Source: Paenibacillus alvei DSM 29
GTDB taxonomy: Bacteria > Bacillota > Bacilli > Paenibacillales > Paenibacillaceae
Assembly: GCF_000293805.1 (NCBI RefSeq)
Contig: NZ_AMBZ01000003.1
Location: forward strand, 248,001-312,000
DNA length: 64,000 nucleotides
Reading direction: 5' to 3'
A program made the translations under genes and the position numbers. Under the pieces are notes generated by a model. That model searched no databases, was not told where the DNA came from, and was given only the letters and a program-made list of their open reading frames with translations. Shown here piece after piece: positions 8,131-16,252 of this stretch. Positions within the stretch are counted from its first letter, which is position 1; each line of letters starts with the position of its first letter.

Positions 8131-10260
8131 ATGTTAGACCAATTATTAAGTCCATTTACTTCGATCCTATCGAGGCTAAAATATGGGCAAAAGTTTATGC
8201 TCATCAGTGTACTATTTATTATTCCAATAGTAGTCCTTCTATATAATTGGAACGCGACACAGCAAACTCAAATAAAATTCATCAAAGGCGAACAAGCTGG
8301 TGTTGAGCAGATCAGTGAAATAATGCCCTTCATGCTACAAGTACAACAGCAACGTGGGCTTATAAATGGTTACTTGAATGGAAATAAAGAATCAAAGAGC
8401 GCAATTGAGGCGAAGCTACAAGAAATTGCTCAATTGATTGGACACATGGAAGCAAAATTCCAGAAGAAAAACCTACCCCAGTCATACGAAAAATGGGCTT
8501 CTATTCATAGAGAATGGATTGAACTGCGTGATTCTTATAAAAGCTTAAAGGCGGCAGATAGTTTTGTTCGTCATTCAAAACTGGTGGAGCAGATAGAAGA
8601 ACTTATTGTCAGCAGCGCCGATGAGTCTGAATTATCACTTGATAATGAAATTAATTCATACTATTTGATGAGATTGGTCGTTCAGGAACTGCCTGCATTA
8701 ATCGAAAACTCCGCTTTTATCCGGGGAAGTGGCAATGGTATTCTTGCATCGAAAACGCTAACGGATGAGTTGAAAATCCAGCTACTTCTGAAAGAATATG
8801 AGAGTAAGACTGCTCTTGTCAATCTAAATAAATCTCTTTCCAAAATTGCGGAATCTCAGAGTAACAATAATGTGAATCTAGTTGAGAAGGGAGGGCAAGT
8901 TGCACAAAATATTCAAGACTATCTCGTTTTACTTGAACAAGAAATTATACATAAGCAAGAGATGAACATGAATCCTGATACTTTTTTCACTCAAGGGACG
9001 GTTGCGATCACAACAGCGGATGAGGTATTCAAACTTGCCATAATGGAATTAGATCATATTCTTCAAAAACGGATCGATGACTATACTGCTGAGCGCAATA
9101 TAACATTATTGATTATGGTGGTAGTCTTACTATTAGTAGTCATATTTTATGTAGCATTCTTTAAAAGTGTTATGGATACAGTGAGTATCTTAAAGCAAAG
9201 AGCGGAATCGATGGCGAAGGGTGATTTCTCCCAAGACATTGTACTGAATACTAAGGATGAGCTGCAGCTTGTAGGTGCGGCCTTTAATGAAATGCAAAGA
9301 TCGATGAATCGAGTGCTTAGTTTAAATCAACAAATTTCCTTAACAACATTTCAATCCTCCCAGCAACTAACTGGAATCTCAGATCAATCAATACAGGCTA
9401 TGAACAAGGTTGCCGATTCTGTGCAGAAAGTATCGGATGGGACAGCTTCACAAAAGAAAACGACAGTGGAAGCGGCATCTGCAATGAATGAGATGGCGAT
9501 TGGGATTACACGAGTTGCGGAAGCGGCATCTGAGGTTGCTTCGGTTGCCATTCGTGCAAGTGAAAATGCAGTAATTGGGAATCAGCAACTGATAGAAACC
9601 GTGGATCAAATGGTGAGTATTAAGAAGGCTCAGGCTGATTCTGCCCAGATTGTAGCTAAGCTTGACGAGCATTCAGTACGTATTGGTCAAATTATAAATT
9701 CAATTATGGAGATTGCTGGGCAAACAAAGCTGCTTGCCTTAAATGCAAATATTGAAGCGGCACGTGCGGGGGAGCATGGTCGTGGATTTAGCGTAGTTGC
9801 ACAAGAGATAGGAGCGCTTGCCGAAGAAACATCGAGCTCTGGGAAATCCATTTCTGACCTATTGATTGATATTCGATCGCTTGTTGGAGAAACGGTATCC
9901 GCTATGGATTCGATACAAATCGAGACGAGTATGGGTATGGAATCTATTGCACGAACGAAGGAGACCATTGATGGCATTCTTAGTGAGGTTAAGCTTGTAA
10001 GTGAACAAATTCAGGAAGTATCCGCAATCACTGAGGAAATGTCAGCTGGAATGGAGGAAGTGGCGGCTTCAATTACAGATGTATCTGATATTTCTCAACG
10101 TACATCGAATGAAGCTGAGATAATGGCTACAGGTACAGCAGAACAACTAGTTTCCGCAGAGAAAATCCAAATTTCTGCCAAAGAGTTAAGGGATATGTCA
10201 CAGCAATTGCAGAATGACTTAAGCAAATTTGTATTGTGCAATGACGTTATAATAAATTAA
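8131..10260 (+). CDS. Methyl-accepting chemotaxis protein with NIT-type sensor domain
   Basis: About 709 residues. The ATG at 8131 has GGGGG about ten bases upstream. Order: membrane helix (residues about 21-41), a long extracytoplasmic helical domain with [14 protein letters not shown] typical of NIT (nitrate/nitrite-sensing-like) domains, a second helix (320-344), a HAMP linker (345-400), and a cytoplasmic signalling domain. The conserved hairpin tip is present ([20 protein letters not shown] near 530-550), as are the flanking coiled coils with [15 protein letters not shown]. The protein should signal to CheA/CheW and alter swimming in response to an unknown ligand. It stands alone, with no chemotaxis genes nearby. 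Intact. Confidence 0.92.
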   Translation: MLDQLLSPFTSILSRLKYGQKFMLISVLFIIPIVVLLYNWNATQQTQIKFIKGEQAGVEQISEIMPFMLQVQQQRGLINGYLNGNKESKSAIEAKLQEIAQLIGHMEAKFQKKNLPQSYEKWASIHREWIELRDSYKSLKAADSFVRHSKLVEQIEELIVSSADESELSLDNEINSYYLMRLVVQELPALIENSAFIRGSGNGILASKTLTDELKIQLLLKEYESKTALVNLNKSLSKIAESQSNNNVNLVEKGGQVAQNIQDYLVLLEQEIIHKQEMNMNPDTFFTQGTVAITTADEVFKLAIMELDHILQKRIDDYTAERNITLLIMVVVLLLVVIFYVAFFKSVMDTVSILKQRAESMAKGDFSQDIVLNTKDELQLVGAAFNEMQRSMNRVLSLNQQISLTTFQSSQQLTGISDQSIQAMNKVADSVQKVSDGTASQKKTTVEAASAMNEMAIGITRVAEAASEVASVAIRASENAVIGNQQLIETVDQMVSIKKAQADSAQIVAKLDEHSVRIGQIINSIMEIAGQTKLLALNANIEAARAGEHGRGFSVVAQEIGALAEETSSSGKSISDLLIDIRSLVGETVSAMDSIQIETSMGMESIARTKETIDGILSEVKLVSEQIQEVSAITEEMSAGMEEVAASITDVSDISQRTSNEAEIMATGTAEQLVSAEKIQISAKELRDMSQQLQNDLSKFVLCNDVIIN

Positions 10261-10276
10261 GTTCGTTTGTAATTCA

Positions 10277-10572
10277 GGGTACCGATCTCGACTGATATCA
10301 ACGGCGCTTTAGAAAAAATCGCTTTTATTATGTATTAAGATTTATCACGGGTTCTTTGGTATGTAAAAGAGTCGGTTATTTCGTCCAAGAAGGAAGCAGG
10401 TAAATGGGCTCTCAATTATTTACCGAGCGACTATCATAACTTAATTGCACGGTGTCTTGCCAAGTATCGAAATGAATTAGACGATCTGAATCTCGACGAA
10501 ACGATGCTCTTAAACTACACGGAATATATGCTTCAAGAAATGCAGTGCTCCGCTGAATCAGCAACGATTTGA
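10277..10572 (+). pseudogene. Aminoglycoside-nucleotidyltransferase-like protein, C-terminal fragment
   Basis: One frame reads VPISTDINGALEKIAFIMY, a TAA, then DLSRVLWYVKESVISSKKEA, GKWALNYLPSDYHNLI and a tail to the stop at 10572. The LSRVLxYVKxGxxxSKKEAGxWAL pattern is the hallmark of the C-terminal (DUF4111) part of AadA/ANT(9)-like nucleotidyltransferases. The N-terminal catalytic GSxxxGxxxxxSDxD part is missing and one in-frame stop is present, so this is a dead remnant. A matching N-terminal piece lies 6 kb away at 16604-16809. Confidence 0.75.
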
Positions 10573-10707
10573 TAAAATCGGCAGAGACTCATGAAAGTGC
10601 GAATAGAAGAGCATCAGACAAGAATTTGTAAACAGCACCGTGCCAATAGAAAAAACGATTTTGAAATCACTTAAGAAAAAATCTTATCATTAATTGGGGT
10701 GTCTCAG

Positions 10708-11400
10708 ATGAAAAAGAGTATTATCATATCGACTTTTGTGGCTGTATTTATTATAGGGACAGCAACTGGATTTGCAGCTTCAAATTATAAAGAAGTAAAA
10801 GCTTTATTGTATCCTGCTGTAAAGGTAGACTTAAATGGACATGAAGCCAGTAATGTAAAGGCACTAATGTATGAGGGAACTTTATATTTACCAGTCAAGT
10901 CGATGACGGATTATTTCGGGCTTAATTCCAAATTAGAATTTAATAAGAAGGAAAATAAGATTACGATTGGTGGGCCCAAATATCTTAATTTGTTCAATAG
11001 CGAATCCAATAATTTTTATCAGGTTATGGTGAACGGAAACTGGGGTGCCTCATATCAAACCAACGAACGACAAGTGGTAAGCAATTATTACATGGGTGTT
11101 GATATTTTTCTGCAGACAATAAATAATTCGAACTTAGAACAATACACGAAGGCACTCCAACAAAAACTTAGTAGTATAGGTTATACCGTTTCCAATGAAA
11201 TAAATCGAAAGATTGCTGGCGAAAATGCAAAAGTATTGGATTATAAAACAGATGGATCTATAGGGAAAATAGCTATCCTTCAAAAGGATGATGATTACGT
11301 AACGCTTATGTTCTTCGTTGATAAAACTCGTTATAAAAAAGAGGATATGAAAGAGTTCGACAACATTGTAAAAAGCTTTACTATCCAACTAGTAAATTAA
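10708..11400 (+). CDS. Secreted stalk-domain protein
   Basis: About 230 residues, starting MKKSIIISTFVAVFIIGTAT, a signal peptide cleaved near GFAAS. GGGGTGTC upstream serves either the ATG at 10708 or a GTG at 10699; the ATG gives the usual signal peptide. Residues 30-85 form one copper-amine-oxidase-N domain (VKVDLNGHEASNVKALMYEG, then TLYLPVKSMTDYFG). The C-terminal 130 residues are a polar domain with no family I recognise; it contains KNAKVLDYKTDGS-like strands and a closing IVKSFTIQL, reminiscent of small PsbP-like or lipoprotein folds. AT-rich, like its surroundings. Function unknown. Confidence 0.65.
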   Translation: MKKSIIISTFVAVFIIGTATGFAASNYKEVKALLYPAVKVDLNGHEASNVKALMYEGTLYLPVKSMTDYFGLNSKLEFNKKENKITIGGPKYLNLFNSESNNFYQVMVNGNWGASYQTNERQVVSNYYMGVDIFLQTINNSNLEQYTKALQQKLSSIGYTVSNEINRKIAGENAKVLDYKTDGSIGKIAILQKDDDYVTLMFFVDKTRYKKEDMKEFDNIVKSFTIQLVN

Positions 11401-11412
11401 TAGTTTAAAGGG

Positions 11413-11700
11413 GTTTTGGAATCAAGCTATATAGAAGAAGGCGTAGACTATATAACGACGCTAAATATGGATATGCACAAAACCAGTTGTTCCTACTTCA
11501 AGATCACGGTGTATGGGTAAATCACAAGAAAGTTTTACGCTTGATGCAGGCCATGAACTTACGATCCAACATCGCCGAAAGTGTCGTTATAACTCCTCAT
11601 CCGGAGATGGACGAGTTGAGCAGATGAGCTTACATAACGATAATCAACTTGTTCTTCAAACGTTTAAGAAAGCCTTAATGTATATTTGTTGTTTTAAAAA
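11413..11700 (+). mobile_element. IS3-family transposase (orfB) remnant
   Basis: One frame reads YGYAQNQLFLLQDHGVWVNH followed by KKVLRLMQAMNLRS, the N-terminal helical part of IS3-family OrfB (consensus YGYRRIxxxL...VNHKKVxRLM). A frame change follows and HNDNQLVLQTFKKAL resembles the segment before the second catalytic aspartate. The catalytic DDE core is missing and no terminal repeats were found. It is an old relic. Confidence 0.65.
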
Positions 11701-11701
11701 T

Positions 11702-11730
11702 AAAGGATGCCTCGAAAAAGGCATCCTTTA
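11702..11730. terminator. Bidirectional Rho-independent terminator
   Basis: AAAGGATGCC and GGCATCCTTT pair perfectly around an eight-base loop, with T-rich tails on both strands. It overlaps the stop codon region of the minus-strand gene at 11728. Confidence 0.85.
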
Positions 11731-11997
11731 TTCTGTATCAGGTTTGAAAATCAAATACAGCACATAAACAATAAGTGTAGCGATACCCAATTCAAATAGT
11801 AGCCTCAAATAATCCAATTGATAAGCTACAAAGAATTCATCTACTTGATGTTCTCCTTGCAGTTCCCAAAGAGAAACGTATTTCTTAGAATGATACCTCA
11901 TTTCTTCTCCCCAAACTACAGTCACTGGAACTTTGAACAGACCCAAAAAGGTAATTACGATCAAATAGATGCTCAGAAAAATTCTCTTGATAAGCAA
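11728..11997 (-). CDS. Small two-helix membrane protein, immunity-like size
   Basis: About 89 residues with two hydrophobic helices (near residues 5-28 and 65-85) flanking a polar loop containing GEEMRYHSKKYVSLWELQGE. GGAGG on the minus strand lies 8 bases before the TTG at 11997; an earlier TTG at 12003 is only two bases from it, so I choose 11997. It ends in a strong terminator. Size and topology resemble small immunity or toxin-related membrane proteins in the same region (13372-13647), but no sequence similarity is obvious. Function unknown. Confidence 0.5.
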   Translation of the reverse strand: MLIKRIFLSIYLIVITFLGLFKVPVTVVWGEEMRYHSKKYVSLWELQGEHQVDEFFVAYQLDYLRLLFELGIATLIVYVLYLIFKPDTE

Positions 11998-12177
11998 ATA
12001 CAAAACCTCCTAAAAACAATTGATTGTCAATATTCGACATCTCGAGAACATAAATCCTATAAATATTTTTTACAGGATCAATATTCGACAGACAAGCCCT
12101 TGGGCATATGTTAAATTTAGATCGCATTTAGGATTTTTATAAATGCACCATATCCATATTATAGGGGGGATAAGAAG

Positions 12178-12303
12178 ATGAAAAAAGTATCTATTGCATC
12201 TTTGACTCTGCTTATGGTTTGCAGTTTGTTCATGTCTGCTGTATCTGCAAGTCCAGACATTACACAGAACATCGAAAAAGTCCCTGGTTCTGAGACGAGA
12301 TGA
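12178..12303 (+). CDS. 41-residue secreted peptide precursor
   Basis: The ATG at 12178 follows a GGGGGG/AAG site. The product begins MKKVSIASLTLLMVCSLFMS, a good signal peptide with an A-V-S-A cleavage site, followed by a short mature part SPDITQNIEKVPGSETR. This layout (signal peptide plus about 17 residues) is that of exported signalling propeptides of the Phr/PapR type, and a TPR-type peptide receptor gene lies 2.2 kb away. The link is inference. The reading frame continues open for 83 codons past the TGA, so it may instead be the 5' end of a broken longer gene. Confidence 0.45.
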   Translation: MKKVSIASLTLLMVCSLFMSAVSASPDITQNIEKVPGSETR

Positions 12304-12555
12304 TTAGATGCTGACATATTTGATTTTTTCATAGCCAACTTTGTAATAGCTTACTTCTACATCGAATATGGAGACTATGTTAAAGCTTTTTGGCTGTCTG
12401 TTTACTTGGTGACTATGGTTTTTGTTATTGATTTGATTAGGCACTATATAAAAAAGGGAAAAATAATTAGGGTCAGGATAAACAATGTTCTCACTTTCTT
12501 AGTAGATTGCAAGCTGACCACCGTCCTTGATGGAGTTCATTGTGAAGGGTTTTAA
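12304..12555 (+). pseudogene. In-frame continuation encoding a membrane segment, no start of its own
   Basis: Directly after the TGA of the 41-residue peptide the same frame stays open for 83 codons. It encodes FDFFIANFVIAYFYIEYGDY and a second helix around AFWLSVYLVTMVFVIDLI, then a basic tail. No ribosome binding site or early start codon is visible. Either a nonsense mutation split a signal-peptide-bearing membrane protein, or this is a truncated membrane gene brought next to the peptide by chance. Confidence 0.3.
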
Positions 12556-12718
12556 ACTCTTTAGACCTTGGAATTTCCTACTGGAGGTACCAAGGACTTT
12601 GTGTAAATTTCACTGATTAAAAAATGATCACATCTACTGTATCTTGGGGCGTAGGATTAACGGCAGAAGATATTATGTTGTCCTTTATTTAATATCTTAA
12701 GTGTAGGAGGTGGTATTT

Positions 12719-12841
12719 ATGGTCGATCAGGATACTAACAAAAAGTTGAAGTTTATTGTTAATACTATTGTAGTTGTTTTAGTTCTTGTCATCATCTTAA
12801 TTGTTTTTGGCGTTGTTCAATTCATCCTCATGACCTCATGA
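12719..12841 (+). CDS. 40-residue single-helix membrane peptide
   Basis: MVDQDTNKKLKFIVNTIVVV is followed by a continuous hydrophobic helix (VLVLVIILIVFGVVQFIL) and ends MTS. A near-perfect GTAGGAGGTGG ribosome binding site lies 5-6 bases before the ATG at 12719, and a hairpin with T8 follows 54 bases after the stop. This tight gene architecture argues it is real. Size, single helix and charged N-terminus resemble small stress or toxin-like membrane peptides; I do not recognise the family. Confidence 0.6.
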   Translation: MVDQDTNKKLKFIVNTIVVVLVLVIILIVFGVVQFILMTS

Positions 12842-12894
12842 CATGATTTTAGTACAGTTGATGGACATAATGATGGATAATCCAAAGATATTTC

Positions 12895-12919
12895 CCTTAT
12901 TCAGAATAAGGTTTTTTTT
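12895..12919 (+). terminator. Rho-independent terminator of the 40-residue peptide gene
   Basis: CCTTATTC and GAATAAGG form a short stem, followed by T8. Confidence 0.8.
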
Positions 12920-12949
12920 ATTAATAGGGCAACTTTGTGTCAATTGACA

Positions 12950-13052
12950 TCAGAGAGTTGTTAAAATACCTAATTTGTAGTAAAGCTCAAGCCGGTCTTG
13001 CTGGGGGAAGAAATCAGCTCGAGTGGTCTATGATCAGGTTATACAATGACAA
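12950..13052 (-). pseudogene. Remnant of a second copy of the XRE-TPR regulator
   Basis: On the minus strand the piece LYNLIIDHS is followed, after a frame change and a deletion, by ADFFPQQDRLELYYKLG. These match LYNLIIEHS and ADFLPQQERIELYYKLG in the intact regulator at 14552-15763. About 60 codons between the two blocks are gone, as are both ends of the gene. It shows that a second, diverged copy once existed here. Confidence 0.75.
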
Positions 13053-13229
13053 TTATTTGATGGAGTTTTTGCGTTTCCGAAACCTTATAGTTTGTTGCTT
13101 TACAATGAGTTCATCTAATTGCTGGCTTATCCGTACAACCTCTTCGTCTGTGAATTTTTGTTTCTCCCTTACGACTTCGATTAATTTGTTCCTTAGATTA
13201 TTTATTTGGTCATTAATCGACTTATCAAT
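13053..13229 (-). CDS. Spo0E-like sporulation regulatory protein, apparent ATT start
   Basis: A 58-codon frame reads DKSINDQINNLRNKLIEVVR and EEVVRISQQLDELIVKQQ. The SQxLDxLI motif, preceded by a coiled helix with INxLRxKLxEV, is the signature of the Spo0E family, small phosphatases that dephosphorylate Spo0A~P and delay sporulation. On the minus strand GAGGTG lies about 7 bases before an ATT codon that begins this frame. The nearby TTG is out of frame and there is no in-frame ATG, GTG or TTG at a sensible distance, so initiation at ATT or a lost start codon must be assumed. It abuts the regulator remnant. Confidence 0.7.
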   Translation of the reverse strand: MDKSINDQINNLRNKLIEVVREKQKFTDEEVVRISQQLDELIVKQQTIRFRKRKNSIK

Positions 13230-13326
13230 ATGGTTTCACCTCACATACACACTACCATGATTGTTTCCATTGGCAAGTATAATGTACGTTTCAATATATT
13301 CCATATAATAGAATTAAAGAAACAAA

Positions 13327-13376
13327 ATAACAGCAATCAAAAGAGCACCCGGAGGTGCCCTTTGATTGCTGTTATT
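13327..13376 (-). terminator. Strong terminator overlapping the stop codon of the small membrane gene
   Basis: A 16-base arm AATAACAGCAATCAAA (13327-13342) pairs perfectly with TTTGATTGCTGTTATT (13361-13376), with an inner GCACC/GGTGC stem. The stop codon at 13372-13374 is inside the stem. Confidence 0.8.
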
Positions 13377-13647
13377 TGTTCATTTTCTTCTTGTAGATCA
13401 ATTGCTGCCTGACAAGCCCAATAAACACAACAGTAAAGAGTATGGATTGAATCCAGTTACTTCCACTCTTGAAGATCGTGTTGTAATACGACACCAGTAG
13501 CCCGATTGCCAAAAACCCCAAGTAAATAAAGTTCCTAACTATGAGGTTCTTTCTAAAGATGAAGTGAATGACAAATACGGCTAATAGAACGTATAGAGTA
13601 AGAAAAGAAATGGTAGTTAAAAACGTTTCCAATTGACTGAGTTCCAT
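13372..13647 (-). CDS. 91-residue three-helix membrane protein, candidate immunity protein
   Basis: The ATG at 13647 follows GAGGAGGGAG. Three hydrophobic helices are visible (about residues 10-30, 38-55 and 66-82) and the C-terminus is basic (YKKKMNK). The gene starts 26 bases after the end of the secreted glycine/alanine-rich protein gene, in the same direction, and ends in a strong terminator, so the two form a transcription unit. Small basic-tailed membrane proteins placed directly after a secreted bacteriocin-like gene are often immunity proteins; that role is inference only. Confidence 0.55.
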   Translation of the reverse strand: MELSQLETFLTTISFLTLYVLLAVFVIHFIFRKNLIVRNFIYLGFLAIGLLVSYYNTIFKSGSNWIQSILFTVVFIGLVRQQLIYKKKMNK

Positions 13648-13673
13648 AACTCCCTCCTCTGTGTTAATGCCAA

Positions 13674-14318
13674 CTAGTTGGACGTGACCTCATAATAGAT
13701 CACTGGCAACCAATGAATGTTGAGCGTTGCACCGTTCCCACGATTGTAATAATCAAAGTCATTCGCGATTGAGTTTGCAGCCCAACCCCAAGCGGCACCA
13801 GTTACAGCAGCTAGCCAACCTCCTGGAATAAAAGCAGCAATAGCAGCAAGGAAAGAGGTGGTATTACCTGATTGACGCATTGCAAGAGCGTGTGCTTTTG
13901 TTTCCGAGTCGCTAAAAGTGATTGCTACTCCCCACCAGTAAGTGTTGCTGAAAGCATTAGTCGAATATCTTTCTGATACGCTCACTTGCCCGTTTTGGAT
14001 TACAATTGTCCCTTGACGAACTTCTGCATTAAGGCTATCGATGCCTTTTTTGTAATGCTCATAGATGTCTGCACCTACGACATTCTTCGCGGCAGGATCA
14101 ATCACGAATTGGTCTTTACTGACCGTGATGTATCGATCCATGACTGATATGGCATTAAGAACCTTTTTGCTGAACTCATCCTTTCCGATTTGAAGCATGT
14201 GACCTTGTTTCTGTGACTCAGCCTGCTGTTCTGGCACAGATGCCGCCAATGCCATTGGTGCGAACATCGAGAATGCCATGCTTACACTTAATAGGGATAC
14301 GATCCATTTCTTCTTCAA
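13674..14318 (-). CDS. Secreted bacteriocin-like protein with hydrophobic Gly/Ala-rich segment
   Basis: About 214 residues. GGAGG lies 8 bases before the TTG at 14318, which gives a clean signal peptide (KKKWIVSLLSVSMAFSMF, cleaved after ALA). The mature part has a polar helical half (DEFSKKVLNAISVMDRY...IYEHYKKGIDSLNAEV), then YWWGVAITFSDSETKAHALA, a hydrophobic run FLAAIAAFIPGGWLAAVTGA continuing AWGWAANSIAND, and a short C-terminal strand GNGATLNIHWLP. The same architecture occurs in uncharacterised secreted Bacillus/Paenibacillus proteins with WWG and Gly/Ala-rich helices. A membrane-active, bacteriocin-like role is plausible but unproven. Its downstream partner is a small membrane protein and its upstream neighbour a TPR regulator. 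Confidence 0.6.
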   Translation of the reverse strand: MKKKWIVSLLSVSMAFSMFAPMALAASVPEQQAESQKQGHMLQIGKDEFSKKVLNAISVMDRYITVSKDQFVIDPAAKNVVGADIYEHYKKGIDSLNAEVRQGTIVIQNGQVSVSERYSTNAFSNTYWWGVAITFSDSETKAHALAMRQSGNTTSFLAAIAAFIPGGWLAAVTGAAWGWAANSIANDFDYYNRGNGATLNIHWLPVIYYEVTSN

Positions 14319-14516
14319 GCAACTCGCCTCCTGGAATTTTTTGGCGAAGTTACTCTTATACATGGGCGGACTCAGCATCACGATAAATTGTATGCGCATC
14401 ACTTATGTAATGATACATCATCTATTTCTAAGGTGATTTAAAGAGTAACCTCACATGGCGAATATATAATACGTTTCAGTTATTCCAGAAAATAGATGAA
14501 AAAGAAACGGAAGATA

Positions 14517-14542
14517 AAAGAAAAAGCACCTTTAAGGTGTTT
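14517..14542 (-). terminator. Weak terminator after the XRE-TPR regulator
   Basis: On the minus strand CACC-TTAAA-GGTG is followed by CTTTTTCTTTT. The stem is short, so some readthrough into the secreted-protein gene is conceivable. Confidence 0.5.
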
Positions 14543-14551
14543 CTAGCGCGA

Positions 14552-15763
14552 TTATAATATATCACCATGGGTGAATGCCGTTTTGATTATCCGACAAAGC
14601 TTTTCTTTAACTCTAGCGTTCACTTTTGAGTAGTAAGAAGCTCCTTCCACCATATAATTAATACATGCTTCATAATCGCCGACAGCTAAATAATATTCTC
14701 CTTTGATTTGAAGGTAATCAGCATATCTAGAAAGGATTAAAGGGTTACTCGTGTTTAAAATGGATGGGTTTATTGTGCTACCTTCTAATACATTTTTAGC
14801 ACCTTCGAGGTTATTTTGCTGTAAGTACAAACGGAGTAGCTGGTTGGTAGCAGAAATTACAGAATCATTACTGCACGACTTCAAAAATAATAGGAGTTGA
14901 TTTATCGATTGTTCAATATTACCCTTTTTGGAGTTGATAAACGCCTCCATAAGAATAGCATTTTCTCGAATGTACGGATAGTCAAATTGCTTGTACTGCA
15001 ACGAGTAAAGCTCCGACTCTTCATACTCCCCAAGAGCAAAATGTGCGTCTCTGAGGACGCCAAGTGCATTTACTTTATAGAAGCTTTCGCCATATTCTAA
15101 TACTTTTTTGCTGTGGTCATTACTTTCTGAATAAAGTCTTAGATTAAGAGAATGGATGCCTAATTTGTAGTACAGCTCGATCCGTTCTTGTTGGGGTAAG
15201 AAATCAGCATAATGAAGAATATACTTTCCACTATAGTAGGTTTCCTTCAATTTACTAAAATCATTTCGCTCAATCAGGTATCGTTGATACATTCCTTTGG
15301 CGATGTAAGGCATCATTCCATGTGAACGCGAGTGCTCAATGATGAGATTATACAATAATAACTTAATGGAGTTATCTTCAATGGAGTCGATGTTCTGATA
15401 AAGCTTTTCGATTAAATCGTAGCTATCTTCATTGCAGGATTCTAGGAACTTGGTGGCGACCTTTTGAATCAGTTCGTTGTTGCTCTTATGTTGGATCGTC
15501 GTGTGCAGAATATGCAGCAATGAATCTGATCTTCTCTCGATTTCCACGTAATAATCAATCAGTGTTTCTAAGGGGATATTTAATGCCTTTGCCAACGGGT
15601 GTACGGTCGAGAATTGCGGTCGTTTTACATTTCCGTTTTCAATTCGTGATATTGTCCCCTTTGGAATGCCGGATAGCTCTGATATTTGTGTTAATGTTAT
15701 GTTTGATGCACGTCTGGTGTCTTGGATAAGTTCCCCGATTGTTTTGATGACCGCAACTTCCAA
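14552..15763 (-). CDS. XRE-TPR transcriptional regulator, RRNPP-like peptide receptor
   Basis: About 403 residues, beginning at the TTG at 15763, 7 bases after GAGGG. Residues 1-70 are an XRE helix-turn-helix (IKTIGELIQDTRRASNITLT, then QISELSGIPKGTISRIENG). Residues 80-400 are a long alpha-helical repeat region with TPR character, for example YYKLGIHSLNLRLYSESNDH, ALGEYEESELYSLQYKQF and YLAVGDYEACINYMVEGASY. This is the architecture of RRNPP receptors such as PlcR, NprR and AimR, which bind a short re-imported peptide and switch DNA binding. The secreted-protein gene lies downstream in the same direction, and small exported peptides are encoded within 3.5 kb. A fragment of a second copy survives at 12950-13052. 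Peptide control is inference. Confidence 0.75.
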   Translation of the reverse strand: MEVAVIKTIGELIQDTRRASNITLTQISELSGIPKGTISRIENGNVKRPQFSTVHPLAKALNIPLETLIDYYVEIERRSDSLLHILHTTIQHKSNNELIQKVATKFLESCNEDSYDLIEKLYQNIDSIEDNSIKLLLYNLIIEHSRSHGMMPYIAKGMYQRYLIERNDFSKLKETYYSGKYILHYADFLPQQERIELYYKLGIHSLNLRLYSESNDHSKKVLEYGESFYKVNALGVLRDAHFALGEYEESELYSLQYKQFDYPYIRENAILMEAFINSKKGNIEQSINQLLLFLKSCSNDSVISATNQLLRLYLQQNNLEGAKNVLEGSTINPSILNTSNPLILSRYADYLQIKGEYYLAVGDYEACINYMVEGASYYSKVNARVKEKLCRIIKTAFTHGDIL

Positions 15764-15923
15764 TATAATCCCTCTTCCTTTTGGATTTATCACCTATATT
15801 TTACTATGTTATGAAGGTCGTGTAAATTGTGGGAGGACATTAGAAGCAAAGATAAGAAACGGAGGGAGATAATCTCACCCTTTTGTTTTGGATGGTGAAT
15901 AGGCTTGAGCTTCAATTCTCCGA

Positions 15924-16128
15924 TTGATATGCAAAAATATCATACGAGAAGTTAATCGAGGAACTTCATCCAGAAATAAAATTATGGACGTTGGATACGA
16001 TACAAAAAAGTCTAAGAAATCATTATTTTTACGAACAAAATGGGTACAAGTTGGTTGCTGAAGATAAATATAAAAGACTTATTAATGGATCAAAGCAGCC
16101 TATCAAATCTTACTATTCAAAATTGTAA
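15924..16128 (+). pseudogene. GNAT acetyltransferase, C-terminal fragment
   Basis: The frame reads KISYEKLIEELHPEIKLWTL, then DTIQKSLRNHYFYEQNGYKL and ends at 16128. The LWTLDT...RNxxFYExxGY pattern is the C-terminal half of GNAT enzymes, which carries the last strands of the acetyl-CoA fold. The N-terminal half is missing and a stop lies just upstream. Confidence 0.65.
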
Positions 16129-16252
16129 TGTAAAGGGTGTTACAATTAACGGAATCTTAGTAAGTTAATTGCTGAAATTTACAATAAATAGATTTAGGCG
16201 GTTAAATTAAGGCTATGACATCATCCTATAATAGCTGGGATAGGAGACAATT

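Noticed and set aside
12937-13260. 107-codon plus-strand frame
   Set aside because: It is antisense to the Spo0E-like gene and the regulator remnant, which show family motifs on the minus strand.
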